64,000 nt of DNA from Anastatus disparis (taxonomy: Eukaryota > Arthropoda > Insecta > Hymenoptera > Eupelmidae), in contig JAFFSR010000343.1 in assembly GCA_017163975.1 (NCBI GenBank), forward strand, positions 5,278,001 through 5,342,000, written 5' to 3'. Shown in pieces: positions 34,219-46,289 of the stretch. The notes under the pieces are model-generated. The model did no database searches. It was not told where the DNA came from and worked only from the letters and a program-made list of their open reading frames with translations. Within the stretch, counting starts at the first letter, position 1. Each line of letters opens with the position of its first letter. A program made the translations under genes and the position numbers.

Positions 34219-34992
34219 CCCCCCGTTAAGATAGGTAAAATGCCCTCCCTCATATATTTTAAAACTAATATTTTTTCTTGTTTTTATAGTAATTAAGATT
34301 AGGTTTTGTTATATTTATAGTTTCCTAACACATACCCTAACCTCAATATAACCTAAAAATCACTTTTTTTATAAAATTTTTTTTTTATCTGGAAGGATGA
34401 ATAATATTAATCCCGCGAAAAACATATGACTAGGTCTTAGCACTCTCTTCAACTGTGATTTTTTGCGAGTCCTAGAAAGCAGTTTTTCTAACCTAAAAAT
34501 AACATTTAAATCATAAAATCTCCGTAACTTTGCTCTGGGAGGGGCTACAAGTAATTTTCTGGGCTTGAAATTTGTATTTTTAAAAAACAAATAAAGTTTA
34601 TGATAACCAAAAATTCGATTCTGGCATGGCGCCATGGCGAAAAACTCGAAAAACCATTTTTTCATAGGTTTTCTGTCGGTTATTGGTCTCTAGCAACTCA
34701 CAAATCATTTTTAGAGAAAAAAATATAGCTTCATTGGATTCTACGTGAAAAAATACATTAAAAATGTGCATGATTACTTTAGGAATACTTGGATGCTGTT
34801 ACAAAACAATTAAAAAAATAAAATAATTCTGAAATTATTACATATCTACTTTGCATCGTTGCTGCATTTTATGTTTTTATGACTTTGGTCATCTCTTTAG
34901 AGTCTCAAAGCTACTATTTAATGTATTCATAGGCAAATGACGTCCACTGTACGCGAAAAACAGAGACAAATACTAGACAGATAACTATAACT

Positions 34993-35032
<40 letters not shown>

Positions 35033-35711
35033 GAATAACTTGCTATCCCTCGTATATACATAAGGAATAGTGCGTTGTTCTTAGGAAACGCAAATTATTT
35101 TTCTTATACATAGATAAAAAACCAATGTTTATCTATTCCTGTAACTATTTTTTTAGTGTTCTTTTTTAGCTTGTAAGAGACCTAACATGTTTTCTGTCCT
35201 CCATAAATCACGAACTCGGTAGATTTGAACAATTAAATGATTCTAATTAGGTTCCAAATTCAAAAATTAAAAGATCATCATCTCTTTAGAGTCATAAAGC
35301 TACTATTCGATGTATTTACAGCTAAATTACGCCTATTGCACGCCAAAATAAGATTTTTAAACATAACTGAAGTAACGGTCGTATCATCTGTCTTTTTGTA
35401 TTACAGTAGACTCTGGATACAAGAGAATCAACGGGCCTTCAGGAGAGGAATTTTCTTGAAAATTCTCTCATACAAAGAGTCCCCAACACGCTCGAGTCAA
35501 AAGTGATACCCACACCTACTGTTTTGTTGTGTGAGTTGTATCCAACATGCGTGTATATTCTGTCTCTCTCACTTTCATAGTGGTGGGATTACGCAAATAC
35601 TTGGGCTCACGCCCATATTTAGGAGAAAGAGCTCGAAATCTCTTATATCGCAATCTCTTGTATCGAGAGATCACTGAATCATTAGAGAGACAAAGACGGA
35701 ATAAGGTTTTA

Positions 35712-35792
<81 letters not shown>

Positions 35793-35836
35793 CAAAGAAT
35801 AGTGAGCTATTGCTAGGAACTCTAGGAGCTATTGCT

Positions 35837-35885
<49 letters not shown>

Positions 35886-37573
35886 AAGAATAGTGAGCTG
35901 TTGCTAGAAACAACGCGCTTGATTCTCATATATGTAGAAGCAATGTATTCCTTATATCGGTTGCTATTCTATTCTTTGCGTATAATGGCCTGAAGACAAA
36001 TCATAATTGTGGCAGTTCTAACAAAGAATATAAATGCTTACATAGAAGTGTACTTTCAGGCTCGAATTTATAGACCCAACACGATTGTTACTAAAACCTT
36101 ATTCCGTCTTTGTCTCTCTAATGATTCAGTGATCTCTCGATACAAGAGATTGCGATATAAGAGATTTCGAGCTCTTTCTTCTAAATATGGGCGTGAGCCT
36201 AAGTATTTGCGTTATCCCACCACTATGAAAGTGAGAGAGACAGAATATACACGCATGTTGGATACAACTCACACAACAAAACAGTAGGTGTGGGTATCAC
36301 TCTTGACTCAAGCGTATTGGGGACTTTTTGTATGAAAGAATTTTCAAGAAAATTCATCTCCTGAAGGCCTGTTGATTCTCTTGTATCCAGAGTCTACTGT
36401 AATACAAAAAGACAGATGATACGACCGTTACTTCAGTTATGTTTAAAAATCTTATTTTAGCGTGCAATAGGCGTAATTTGGCTGTAAATACATCGAATAG
36501 TAGCTTTATGACTCTAAAGAGATGATGATCTTTTAATTTTTGAATTTGGAACCTAATTAGAATCATTTAATTGTTCAAATCTACCGAGTTCGTGATTTAT
36601 GGAGGACAGAAAACATGTTAGGTCTCTTACAAGCTAAAAAAGAACACTAAAAAGAATAGTTACAGGAATAGATAAACATTGGTTTTTTATCTATGTATAA
36701 GAAAAATAATTTGCGTTTCCTAAGAACAACTCACTATTCCTTATGTATATACGAGGGATAGCAAGTTATTCCACATATATATATATATATATATATAGGA
36801 GTTAAAGTTATCTGTCTAGTATTTGTCTCTGTTTTTCGGGTGTAGTGGACATAATTTGCCTATGGATACATTAAATAGTAGCTTTGAGACTCTAAAGAGA
36901 TGACCAAGGTCATAAAAACATAAAATGCTGCAACGACGCAAAGTAGCTATGTAATAATTTTAGAATTATTTTATTTTTTTAATTGTTTTGTAACAGCATC
37001 CAAGTATTCCTAAAGTAATCATGCACATTTTCAATGTATTTTTTTACGTAGAATCCAACGAAGCTATTTTTTTTTTCTCTAAAAATGATTTGTGAGTTGC
37101 TAGAGACCAATAACCGACAGAAAACCTATGAAAAAATGGTTTTTCGAGTTTTTCGCCATGGCGCCATGCCAGAATCGAATTTTTGGTTATCATAAACTTT
37201 ATTTGTTTTTTAAAAATACAAATTTTAAGCCCAGAAAATTACTTGTAGCCCCTCCCAGAGCAAAGTTACGGAGATTTTATGATTTAAATGTTATTTTTAG
37301 GTTAGAAAAACTGCTTTCTAGGACTCGCAAAAAATCACAGTTGAAGAGAGTGCTAAGACCTAGTCATATGTTTTTCGCGGGATTAATATCATTCATCCTT
37401 CCAGATAAAAAAAAATTTTATAAAAAAAGTGATTTTTAGTTTATGTTGAGGTTAGGGTATGTGTTAGGAAACTATAAATATAACAAAACCTAATCTTAAT
37501 TACTATAAAAACAAGAAAAAATATTAGTTTCAAAATATATGAGGGAGGGCATTTTACCTATCTTAACGGGGGG
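34219..37573. mobile_element. Giant palindromic element inserted in the Helitron
   Basis: Ends are CCCCCCGTTAAGATAGG and its inverse, flanked by TA on both sides (34217-34218, 37574-37575). The two arms match to the base over long stretches (for example a 98-codon frame appears once per arm at 34369-34665 and 37128-37439). Each arm contains an imperfect internal duplication (CATCTCTTTAGAGTC). Total 3355 bp. A second palindromic element, 35404-36399, occupies its centre. No transposase is coded. Confidence 0.85.
35404..36399. mobile_element. pogo-like palindromic element nested at the centre of the larger palindrome
   Basis: Ends are CAGTAGACTCTGGATACAAG and its inverse, flanked by TA (35402-35403, 36400-36401). 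The arms match to about 35714 and from about 36090; between are two long TA microsatellites (about 35715-35787 and 35843-35882). The distances to the ends of the outer element are 1185 and 1174 bases, so it sits on the outer dyad axis. Confidence 0.75.
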
Positions 37574-37575
37574 TA

Positions 37576-40250
37576 CTCTTTAGCGAATTCTATTTCATTA
37601 TTTGCAACTTGCGTATTATGAGTTAATCGATGTACATAAAATGTATTCCAAAGATGACTTTTCTTGATAGATAAACTAACAATTCCATTTTGAGTTCCAC
37701 GTGGTAATACACGTAATAACTGTTGAAAATCACGTCCCAATATTATCATTTTACCTCCAAAAGGTAAAATGATAATATTAGGAGGATAGATCATTATTCA
37801 TCATATCTTTTAATGTTCTTTCCATAACTTCTGTTGCATATCGAGCTGACATAGGAGCTTCATCTCAAATAAATGCATCTGCATATTTTAAAAATTCACC
37901 TTCTTTCGATTAAAAAGTAACATTAGATGAAGAATCTGGTAATAAAAGAACGGGTACTCCTAATGCATTGTGAACAGTCATACCTTCAGGCAACAAAGTA
38001 GCTGCAATAACAGTAAAAGCCATAGAACAAACATTTTTATTATATCCTCTTAACAAATTATAAATAATGTTATAAATATATGTCTTACCATTACCACTAG
38101 GTCCATTGATATAATAACATGACAAATATGCAATATTTTATTAACAAAACATTTTGGTTCTATATTTAATTGATTGTATAACTGCTTTCCAATAAGTTAA
38201 TAATTATCAACTAGAATATTATATAAATAGTCGTTATCCATCATTATACTCTCAAACATAGAAGAAAAATCTGTTATAGAACGGCCTCATTTAATTAATA
38301 TTTCGTAAATATCAATATAAGCTAAATTATGAGTCCTGTTACGATCGATTATTGAATAATCTTTTGAAAAAGAATCTTTACAATTATTCAATAGCTGTTC
38401 AGGATAAATAGTAAACAATATGATGAAAACACGGACGAATAATCGTTGTGAATTATATGGCATCATCCAAATAACAGCTTCTTGAAGTGCACGCTTCCAT
38501 TCATTATTATCTCTAATTAAACTTTAAGCTAAACATGCTTCAGGAGATGTAGTATATTGAATTCCATTGACATTTTTTTAATGATCAAAACTGATGACAC
38601 TTTTCACTCGGGTGGGGCTCGAACATTAGAATGTTTTTTATTTAATTAACATTTATTTAGAAGTTCATATAAATTATGTGCATATCGAGACTGTTCATTT
38701 ATTTATTTTAGAATTTTCATTTTTTCAGCAACTGAAGTAACGAAAATAACTAATGCGAGTAAAGCATTTTAGAATATTCACTTTATCGAAATAAGAAGTA
38801 GCAAAATAAATGTACTTCTAAATTTAGAATAAACTATATCAAGATTTCGAAAGAATTCTAAATATTTTAATCGAATAATTTGAGATTATCAATACTGCTT
38901 TTTGAAATCATGAAAATTCGTTATTACTTTATTCTTAATTATGGAATACGCTATTCGTAATTGTGGCACTTTAAATAAATATTCATTAAATAAAAAACAT
39001 TCTAATGTTCGAGCCCCACCCTTTCACACGTAACAATAATAATCGCAAACGATATAATTCAATTTGACTCGGATTGACTGAATTTCGGCTGATATAATTA
39101 AAATGTTTCGTACGTTGAATCCATCAAAATACAGAATTAACACCAATCTTTTGCTTTTTAAAGACATTATGATGTGGAATCTCTACATATAAATATCGTC
39201 TAGCAGATTCATCTCTTCAGTTCAATTCAAAATAATCTATTAACATAGAACCTCTGCTTAATGCGGACGCTAAAGTATCATCATTATGCTCTATTAATAC
39301 TGTCTGTTGATTGAATAAATGGTCAGGTAATATGACGACACTATGACTTTGAAATTGAAAAGGTATACTTAATATACGATAACAGGCTTCAACAGGACTA
39401 ACGTAAAGACTTTCTATAAAATTAGATATTTCATCATGATTAATGATAGATTTATTTGAAGTATTTCGATCATAATTGTAGTAGCATCTTGACCCTTATA
39501 AACATATTCAAATAAATATTTAACTGATTGCATGCTAGAAACTGCTTTCACATTTGTATGACAATTGAACCTACGCAATAAAAATGGACATAAAAGAACA
39601 ACATATCGATTATCAATAATTCTATTTCGACGAAGGACGTTCCGCCCATTATTACGATGCCTATAATAAGGATAACCATCCGCATTCATTATTGTTTCAT
39701 TATGAAATTCTTTAGGATAATGCTTCGAACATTTATCATTTATTATACATCTATTATCACACGGTCCATGAATCATGATATTAGTAACAATGTTATACAA
39801 TTCAAAATCCTCATTGGAATCAGGAATTTCAACTGATATATATTTATCTACTATTTCAGGTGTAGGATGTAATCCGCGCTTTTGAAACTCCACAACATGC
39901 ACACACGGAAAAAAGTTTTCATCAATAAAATCAACACTACACGTAGAATGTTTCATTTCTGTGATAAAGTATTAAAAAAACAATGAGATAGTATTATTTT
40001 AATAAGTGCCATCCATCGAATTTTAGCTACTAATGTTGGTACCGGTATATTAAGAACCGAGCGCGTGAAATTCTGATACGTAGTACCTATTTTTTCGGTT
40101 CTACAAATAATATTTCCACCTTCTTGGTTCAGCAGCAATATTTCGCGTACCGCGTATCTAATTCTTAATTCCTTAGCACTGATGACTCTTTCCGTACTAT
40201 GCATAAAAAACAAGATACCTTGTTTTATGATCATATTTTCATAAATCATA
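37576..40250 (-). pseudogene. Helitron Rep and helicase N-terminal part (decayed)
   Basis: Read on the minus strand from 40250. The Rep region has VVEFQKRGLHPTPEIVDKY: the expected HUH motif (two His after RGLP) is missing, apparently by deletion, while the flanks are conserved. SMQSVKYLFEYVYKGQD carries the Tyr region near 39500. Many stops follow. The helicase begins with Walker A GPSGNGKTY (about 38090) and reaches LLRVLPRGTQNGIV and NNEIEFAKEY at 37580, where the palindrome interrupts. A hAT MITE (38610-39021) lies inside. Without HUH residues this copy cannot nick DNA. Confidence 0.82.
38610..39021. mobile_element. hAT-type MITE in the Helitron
   Basis: Ends are GGGTGGGGCTCGAACATTAG and its inverse, with an eight-base near-duplication (TTTCACTC at 38602-38609, TTTCACAC at 39022-39029), the length typical of hAT elements. 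412 bp, no coding capacity. Confidence 0.75.
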
Positions 40251-40489
40251 TGAACATTACTACAATATTATTATCGTATAGAGGTTAAGATAGATGTTAA
40301 TTTGAAAATATATGAAAAAATTTTGTTTTTACGTTACCATATATTAGTTACATTGAAATTTCATAGTTATGAGCTATTTTAAAAATTTTATGTATTGCAA
40401 GAAGTTAAAAAAAATTTTCATAAATGAACAATTAAATGATATTTTTCAATTGTATTTATAACGTTATTACGCAATATTTTCATTTACTA

Positions 40490-42090
40490 CTCAATGACTG
40501 CATAGAATATTACTCGAGTGATAAAGTGTGCATGCTTTCTTATTTAAGATTGAATTTTACTCAGCATAAAAGAATATGATTAAAAAACATCCACCTGTGT
40601 CATACTGACTTTTATTTTTTAACAAATGGATTGCCGAAAAATTGGTGATATCTGTTTGCCTTTTTTAACTTGATTTAAATAAAACTTGCATCAATATTAG
40701 TACAACTGTTTGATCTAAACATTGTCTAGAGTTTGAAAACAATAAAATTATTCAAGAATCCAGAAAATTCTAATTTTTATTTAAACAATATTGTTTTCAA
40801 CATTAATAATAAGTAAAAAATATTTATACTGTGTGTGTGTATATATATATATATATCATTCACAAAATATTTTTTCTCACTAACGATTTCAATGTAATTT
40901 ATGTCAGAAAAATTTTATTTTAAAAAATCTACACAGCTTTAATCAACAAAAAGAGAATGCAATATCACACAGGTAGATCTCTGTATACTGCTCAGTAACT
41001 GCATAGAATATTACTCGAATGATAGTGTGCATGCTTTCTTATTTAAGGTATCAAGCCTGAAATAAAGTCTAAAAAAAATTAATTTTAAATGTAATGATAA
41101 ATTTTTTTTTTATTATAATATTAATTGATGAAACATTTTTTCATCTTAAATATATATTAAATATAAGGCTTTCATCCATGAATAATTTCAAAAGACCTCA
41201 TCTGATGGTTAACATTTTTTTCTCTTGTCGATGAATTGATTTTTTCTATTTTTGTAGTTGCTGCAGGATTTCTCTGCCAATTTTTAACCAATTGGCTTAA
41301 AAATTTGCAGAGATCTTTAATTTATATATTTTCACAAGTTTACTCACCTGGAATTTTGATAAGACAAGCTCAAGTGAATTTGAATAAAATTACATAAAAT
41401 TTTTAAAAAATACCTATTTTTTCTACTATTATCAACTTTTTTCAAACCAAACTCTTTTGATTAATTTTTTTAGAAAACTGAAACAATAAACTTATGAAGG
41501 TATATAAATTGAAGATCTCTGCAAATCTCTGCAATTTCTCAGTCAATTTGTTAAAAATTGGCTGAGAAATTGTACGGCATCTAAAATAATAGACAAGATT
41601 ATTTCATCGACATAAGAAAAGGATTTTAATTATCGGATGAGGTCTTTTAAAATTATTTATGGGTTAAGGTCTTATATTTAGTATATATTTAAAATAAAAA
41701 AAACTTTCATCAATTAATATCATTAAAAAAAATGTATCATTACATTTAAATTCAATTTTTTTCAGACTCTATCCCAGGCCTGATACCTTAAAATTGAATT
41801 TGATTCAGTGTAAAACAATATGATTAATAAATATCCATCTGTGTCACACTAACTTTTATTTTTTAACAAATAGATTGCCAAAAAATTGATAGAATCTGTT
41901 AGCCTATTTTTAACCTGATTCTGATATAACTTGCAACAATAATAGTATAACTGTTTCATCTAAATATTATCTAAATTTTATAACCAATAAAATTTTTCAA
42001 GTATCAACTTTCAATTGTTATTAAAAAAATATTGTTTTTAACATTAATAAGAAGTTAAACATATTCATAATGTATATATATCTCCCTATA
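40490..42090. repeat. Tandem duplication of Helitron-type noncoding DNA
   Basis: A unit starting near ACTGCATAGAATATTACTCGA and running through GTGTGCATGCTTTCTTATTTAAG and TTTTATTTTTTAACAAA occurs at about 40490-40985 and again from about 40990 to 42090, where it is split by the MITE at 41047-41787. A third, partial relative lies at 46030-46240. No gene is supported. Confidence 0.6.
41047..41787. mobile_element. Fold-back MITE, family GGTATCA, copy 2
   Basis: Starts GGTATCAAGCCTGAA and ends GGCCTGATACC, with TTAA at 41043-41046 and 41788-41791. The first unit of the surrounding duplication (near 40545, CTTATTTAAGATTGAA) preserves the empty site with a single TTAA, so the duplication is shown directly. 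Confidence 0.85.
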
Positions 42091-42123
42091 TTATATAGTT
42101 ATATGAACCAAAATTCAGTCGGT

Positions 42124-42249
42124 GCCCCCCACATCCCCACCACGCCCCCCCACAGCCCCCCACATGATTTTTATTAATTAAATAACGTAAATTTACGTTA
42201 TTTTATGTTATCGATCGTCCCCCCCCCGCAATCCCCCCACAATCCCCCT
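42124..42249. other. Two C-rich blocks around a perfect 22-bp palindrome
   Basis: C-runs of four to eight bases at 42124-42161 and 42219-42249 make the minus strand G-quadruplex-capable. Between them AATAACGTAAA and its inverse TTTACGTTATT form an exact palindrome at 42181-42202. No gene is attached. Confidence 0.6.
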
Positions 42250-42747
42250 TACAACCTTTTAGAACCATCAAATACTGGATAATATAGTTTTATATTTTTT
42301 TATTATATTCTATTTATGTATAATATTACATAAAAATATAAAAATTTTAATTTTTCTTTTGTTGAAAACTCGAAAGTAGTTGAATAAAATTACAATTTAT
42401 AATATTTAAAATAAAAAACATGTGCCTCATCAGATATCTTATTACCATTTTTTACATAGTTTATCTGAAATTAATAAATATAAATTTAAATTAATTCTAT
42501 TACAATTCCTCAACACTATAATTAATTCATTTGTTGAAAACATAATGATTTTTAATAATTTGTTCATATTATAAATATTTTATTGTATTAAAATAAAAAT
42601 AAGCATATAGTGTTGAGGATTCAGATTTCCACACCATCTTACATTATAAACCTTTAATAGTATTGATTTATACAACTTTTAAAATTAATTGATATTAATA
42701 TTTATGTTTAAATTTATATAACTTTCAAGATTAATAACTATTTATAT

Positions 42748-43074
42748 TTGTTTTACAAAGGTGTAGATCAAACGGATGAGAATATTCATTTGAATTATTC
42801 AATAGAAATGTTAAATAACATAAGAGAAGGATTACCTCCACAGGAACTGAAATTAAAAGTAAATACCATAATTATGTTAATTCGAAATTTAAGTATAAAA
42901 AATGGATTATGTAATGAAACGCGATTAAAAATAACTAAATTATTCAAATATAACATAGAAGCACAAATAACTCTTTCACGTTGTAAAAATGTAAATAAAA
43001 TATATATTCAAAATGAATCGAAAAACAGAGATATTGTACCTAACATAGTTTGGAAAGAAATATTAAAAAAATAA
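42748..43074 (+). pseudogene. Helitron helicase fragment (plus strand)
   Basis: The frame encodes LPPQELKLKVNTIIMLIRNL then SIKNGLCNETRLKITKL, the same helicase segment seen on the minus strand at 33.8-34.1 kb, from a different Helitron copy. The last helicase motifs are not recognisable downstream. It precedes a Helitron-type 3' end at 44221-44259 on the same strand, to which it may belong. Confidence 0.75.
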
Positions 43075-43284
43075 TTTTATTATAATTTAACAAAAATTTA
43101 ATGTTATTTAAATAAATTTTTTATAAATTATTTTATTAATTAAACTTTATTTTTTTCAGGTTATATTTATATTAATTATAAACATTAAAAATTTTTAATA
43201 ATATATAAATAAAAAAAAATAGAATGGAATCCAATTAATAATGTTGAAATTGACAATGTTAATGATCAACAAATGATTGAATGA

Positions 43285-43628
43285 AATCCATTTTGATGGA
43301 AAATTTAAATGATCAAATTGAAGAACATTTAAATTTTTAAGAAGAATATGAATATTATTTAGAAAGTCTAGATAATAATAGTTCAATAAACAATACAATA
43401 ATTTCTGAATTAAATAACATTATTAATTCATATATAGAGGAAAATAATGAACAATTTGAATTTAAAAATTGGAATGAAGTACCAGAGTATTATAAATATT
43501 ATGCGAATGAAATTATAAAATATAAAATAAATATACGCGAACCAATAGCAGAATATTACTTTAATCAAAGTCATGAAATTTATTCTAAATATTTATTGAG
43601 ATTAGCTAACATTATTAATAAAATATGA
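43285..43628 (+). pseudogene. Unrecognised coding remnant
   Basis: A frame beginning MENLNDQIEEHLNF reads through one TAA to about 43628 with protein-like, acidic and Tyr/Asn-rich sequence (FEFKNWNEVPEYYKYY and INIREPIAEYYF). I do not recognise it. It lies between the Helitron helicase fragment and the Helitron end, so a second Helitron ORF is possible. Confidence 0.3.
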
Positions 43629-44220
43629 AAAATTAAAATAAATCATAAATATTTCAATATATAATAATAAATTTAAAAAAATTTTTTAAACATAATCAAT
43701 ATTATTAAAAATAAAAAAAAAAATAAAATATTTAAAAATTAACTAAAATATTTAAAAGTTATGATTATTTAAAATTTATAAATCGAAATTTTATTAAATA
43801 AATAATTTAACTACTAACAACAATAAATAAAAAAAACATATTCATAACTTTTATACAGGTAAATGTAATATAAGTAAGTATAAAATAATTTAAAATTATT
43901 TTATTTATTTATTTGTTATATAAATAACTAAATTTTAAATAAAATATGATATAATGATCATGTAATAATTTCATTTACAATATCATAATAAATTTATAAA
44001 TTTTAGTATGAATTTTTGATATATCTCATAAAATGTTTAAAACGAGAAAAAAGATATAAACAAGGAATTATAACAAAATAATCCTATAAATCTTATAAAA
44101 CTCAAAATCATTACGATATATCAAATAATATACTAAATTATCAACGAAACTAAAAAAAAATGATTTAAAAATTTAAAAATGATTTAAATGTTTAATATAT
44201 AATTATATTTATAGCACAAC

Positions 44221-44258
44221 TGGGGGTTGGCGAGCAGTGCGAGCAGGGGGTACCCCTA

Positions 44259-44259
<1 letters not shown>
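44221..44259 (+). mobile_element. Helitron-type 3' terminus (plus strand)
   Basis: GGGGGTTGGCGAGC and GAGCAGGGGG lead to a GGGGTACCCC palindrome ending in CTAG, followed by T, as expected for a Helitron end (terminal hairpin, CTRR, insertion before T). A TA microsatellite begins directly after. Confidence 0.6.
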
Positions 44260-44324
<65 letters not shown>

Positions 44325-44326
<2 letters not shown>

Positions 44327-45980
44327 GGCGTTTCATATCAACTCACCTGGTCAAAAAATAAAAATCGCTAAAAATCTGGGAAAATGTTCTATTTGATACC
44401 CAAAATGCCCAAAAAAATTTTTAGACCTCTAGGTCAAAGAGGTCAAGAGCAAGAGGTCATGGAGTTTTGTGATTTTTTCAATTTTTTTGTAAAATCATCA
44501 TTTTTAATATTTTTTTATTAAAGAACTAAAGGTTTTAGAAAAAAATGTATGAAGACATTTTTTGTTGGAAATTATGTGTAGAAACTATACAAATTTTTTC
44601 CAATCCCAAAGTTGCTATCTTCTGATTGGTCCATTATATATTTTGATGTGATTTTCAATAACTTTTCTTCGCCAAGGTTGATTTTACTCATTCGGCACTA
44701 AAAGTTTGTAATTTTTATAACCTTTCACTGAAATTTTCCCCTACATGGTAAAATAACTCTACAGGCAGTTATGGTACTTTTTATTTAAGGTATCAAGACT
44801 GAGTTTTAAGCCTGAAAAAAAATGAAATTGAAATGTAGTCATAATTTGTTTTTGTAATGATATTAATTAATAAAACTTCTTTTTACCTTAAATATATATT
44901 AAATACAAGACTTTGACCTAAAAATAATTTTAAAAATCCCCATCCGTTGGTTAAAATCCTTTGCTCTTGTCGATAACTTGATTTTTAATATTTTTTTACT
45001 TACCGTAGAGTTTCTCAGCTAATTTTCAATTAATTGACCTGAAAATTTCCAGAGATCTCTAATTTATATATCTTCACAAAATAATAGTTTTAGTTTTAGG
45101 AAAAAAAAATAATTTCTAAGTTTGGTTTAGAAAAAGTTGAAAAAAATCAATATTTTTGTGAATTTCATACAAGTAATTCAGTTCAACATTTACTTTAACT
45201 TATCTTATCAAAATTCCAGAACTATTATTTTGTGAAGATATATAAATTAAAGATCTCTGGAAATTTTCAGGTCAATTAATTGAAAATTAGCTGAGAAACT
45301 CTACGGTAAGTAAAAAATTTTAAAAATCAAGTTATCGACAAGAGCAAGGGATTTTAACCAACGGATGGGGTTTTTTAAAATTATTTTTAGGTCAAAGTCT
45401 TGTATTTAATATATATTTAAGGTAAAAAGAAGTTTTATTAATTAATATCATTACAAAAACAAATTATGACTACATTTCAATTTCATTTTTTTTCAGGCTT
45501 AAAACTCAGTCTTGATACCTTAAATAAAAAGTACCATAACTGCCTGTAGAGTTATTTTACCATGTAGGGGAAAATTTCAGTGAAAGGTTATAAAAATTAC
45601 AAACTTTTAGTGCCAAATGAGTAAAATCAACCTTGGCGAAGAAAAGTTATTGAAAATCACATCAAAATATATAATGGACCAATCAGAAGATAGCAACTTT
45701 GGGATTGGAAAAAATTTGTATAGTTTCTACACATAATTTCCAACAAAAATGTCTTCATACATTTTTTTCTAAAACCTTTAGTTTTTTAATAAAAAAATAT
45801 TAAAAATGATGATTTTACAAAAAAATTGAAAAAATCACAAAACTCCATGACCTCTTGCTCTTGACCTCTTTGACCTAGAGGTCTAAAAATTTTTTTGGGT
45901 ATTTTGGGTATCAAATAGAACATTTTCCCAGATTTTTAGCGATTTTTATTTTTTGACCAGGTGAGTTGATATGAAACGCC

Positions 45981-45982
<2 letters not shown>
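44325..45982. mobile_element. Giant fold-back, family GTTTCAYRTCAACTCACC, copy 1
   Basis: Ends are GGGGCGTTTCATATCAACTC and its inverse. Outer arms are 44325-44788 and 45520-45982, nearly identical. TA microsatellites abut both ends (44260-44324, 45983-46018). The centre is occupied by a GGTATCA element. A diverged copy lies at 48433-49732. No coding capacity. Confidence 0.88.
44789..45519. mobile_element. Fold-back MITE, family GGTATCA, copy 3, at a palindrome centre
   Basis: Starts GGTATCAAGACTGAG, ends CTCAGTCTTGATACC, flanked by TTAA (44785-44788, 45520-45523). Its arms are almost identical, unlike copies 1 and 2. The TTAA it sits in is the symmetric centre of the enclosing fold-back, whose arms are 464 and 463 bases. 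Confidence 0.85.
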
Positions 45983-46020
<38 letters not shown>

Positions 46021-46289
46021 CATACAACATATTTATCTCTATTTATGTTTAAAAAATTTTATAGATTCTAAAATATAGAAAATATTTTGATTTAACTTCC
46101 AACTGTTTTAAAAAAAATTTTTTTAACATTAATAAGTTAACAATATTCATACTGTATATACATTATACACAAAATATTTTTTTGTCACTGACAATTTCAA
46201 TTTAATTTAGGTTTGAAAAATTTTATTTTAATATTATTTTAATTTAACTTGATTAGAAATTGTTTTTCTACAAAATTCAGAGGCAACAT

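Noticed and set aside
35547..35816. Frames ending in Ile-Tyr repeats (several across the window).
   Set aside because: They are translations of TA microsatellites.
34369..37439. Two 98-103-codon frames with the same protein, one on each strand, as a duplicated gene.
   Set aside because: They are the two arms of the 34219-37573 palindrome; the frame has no recognisable domain.
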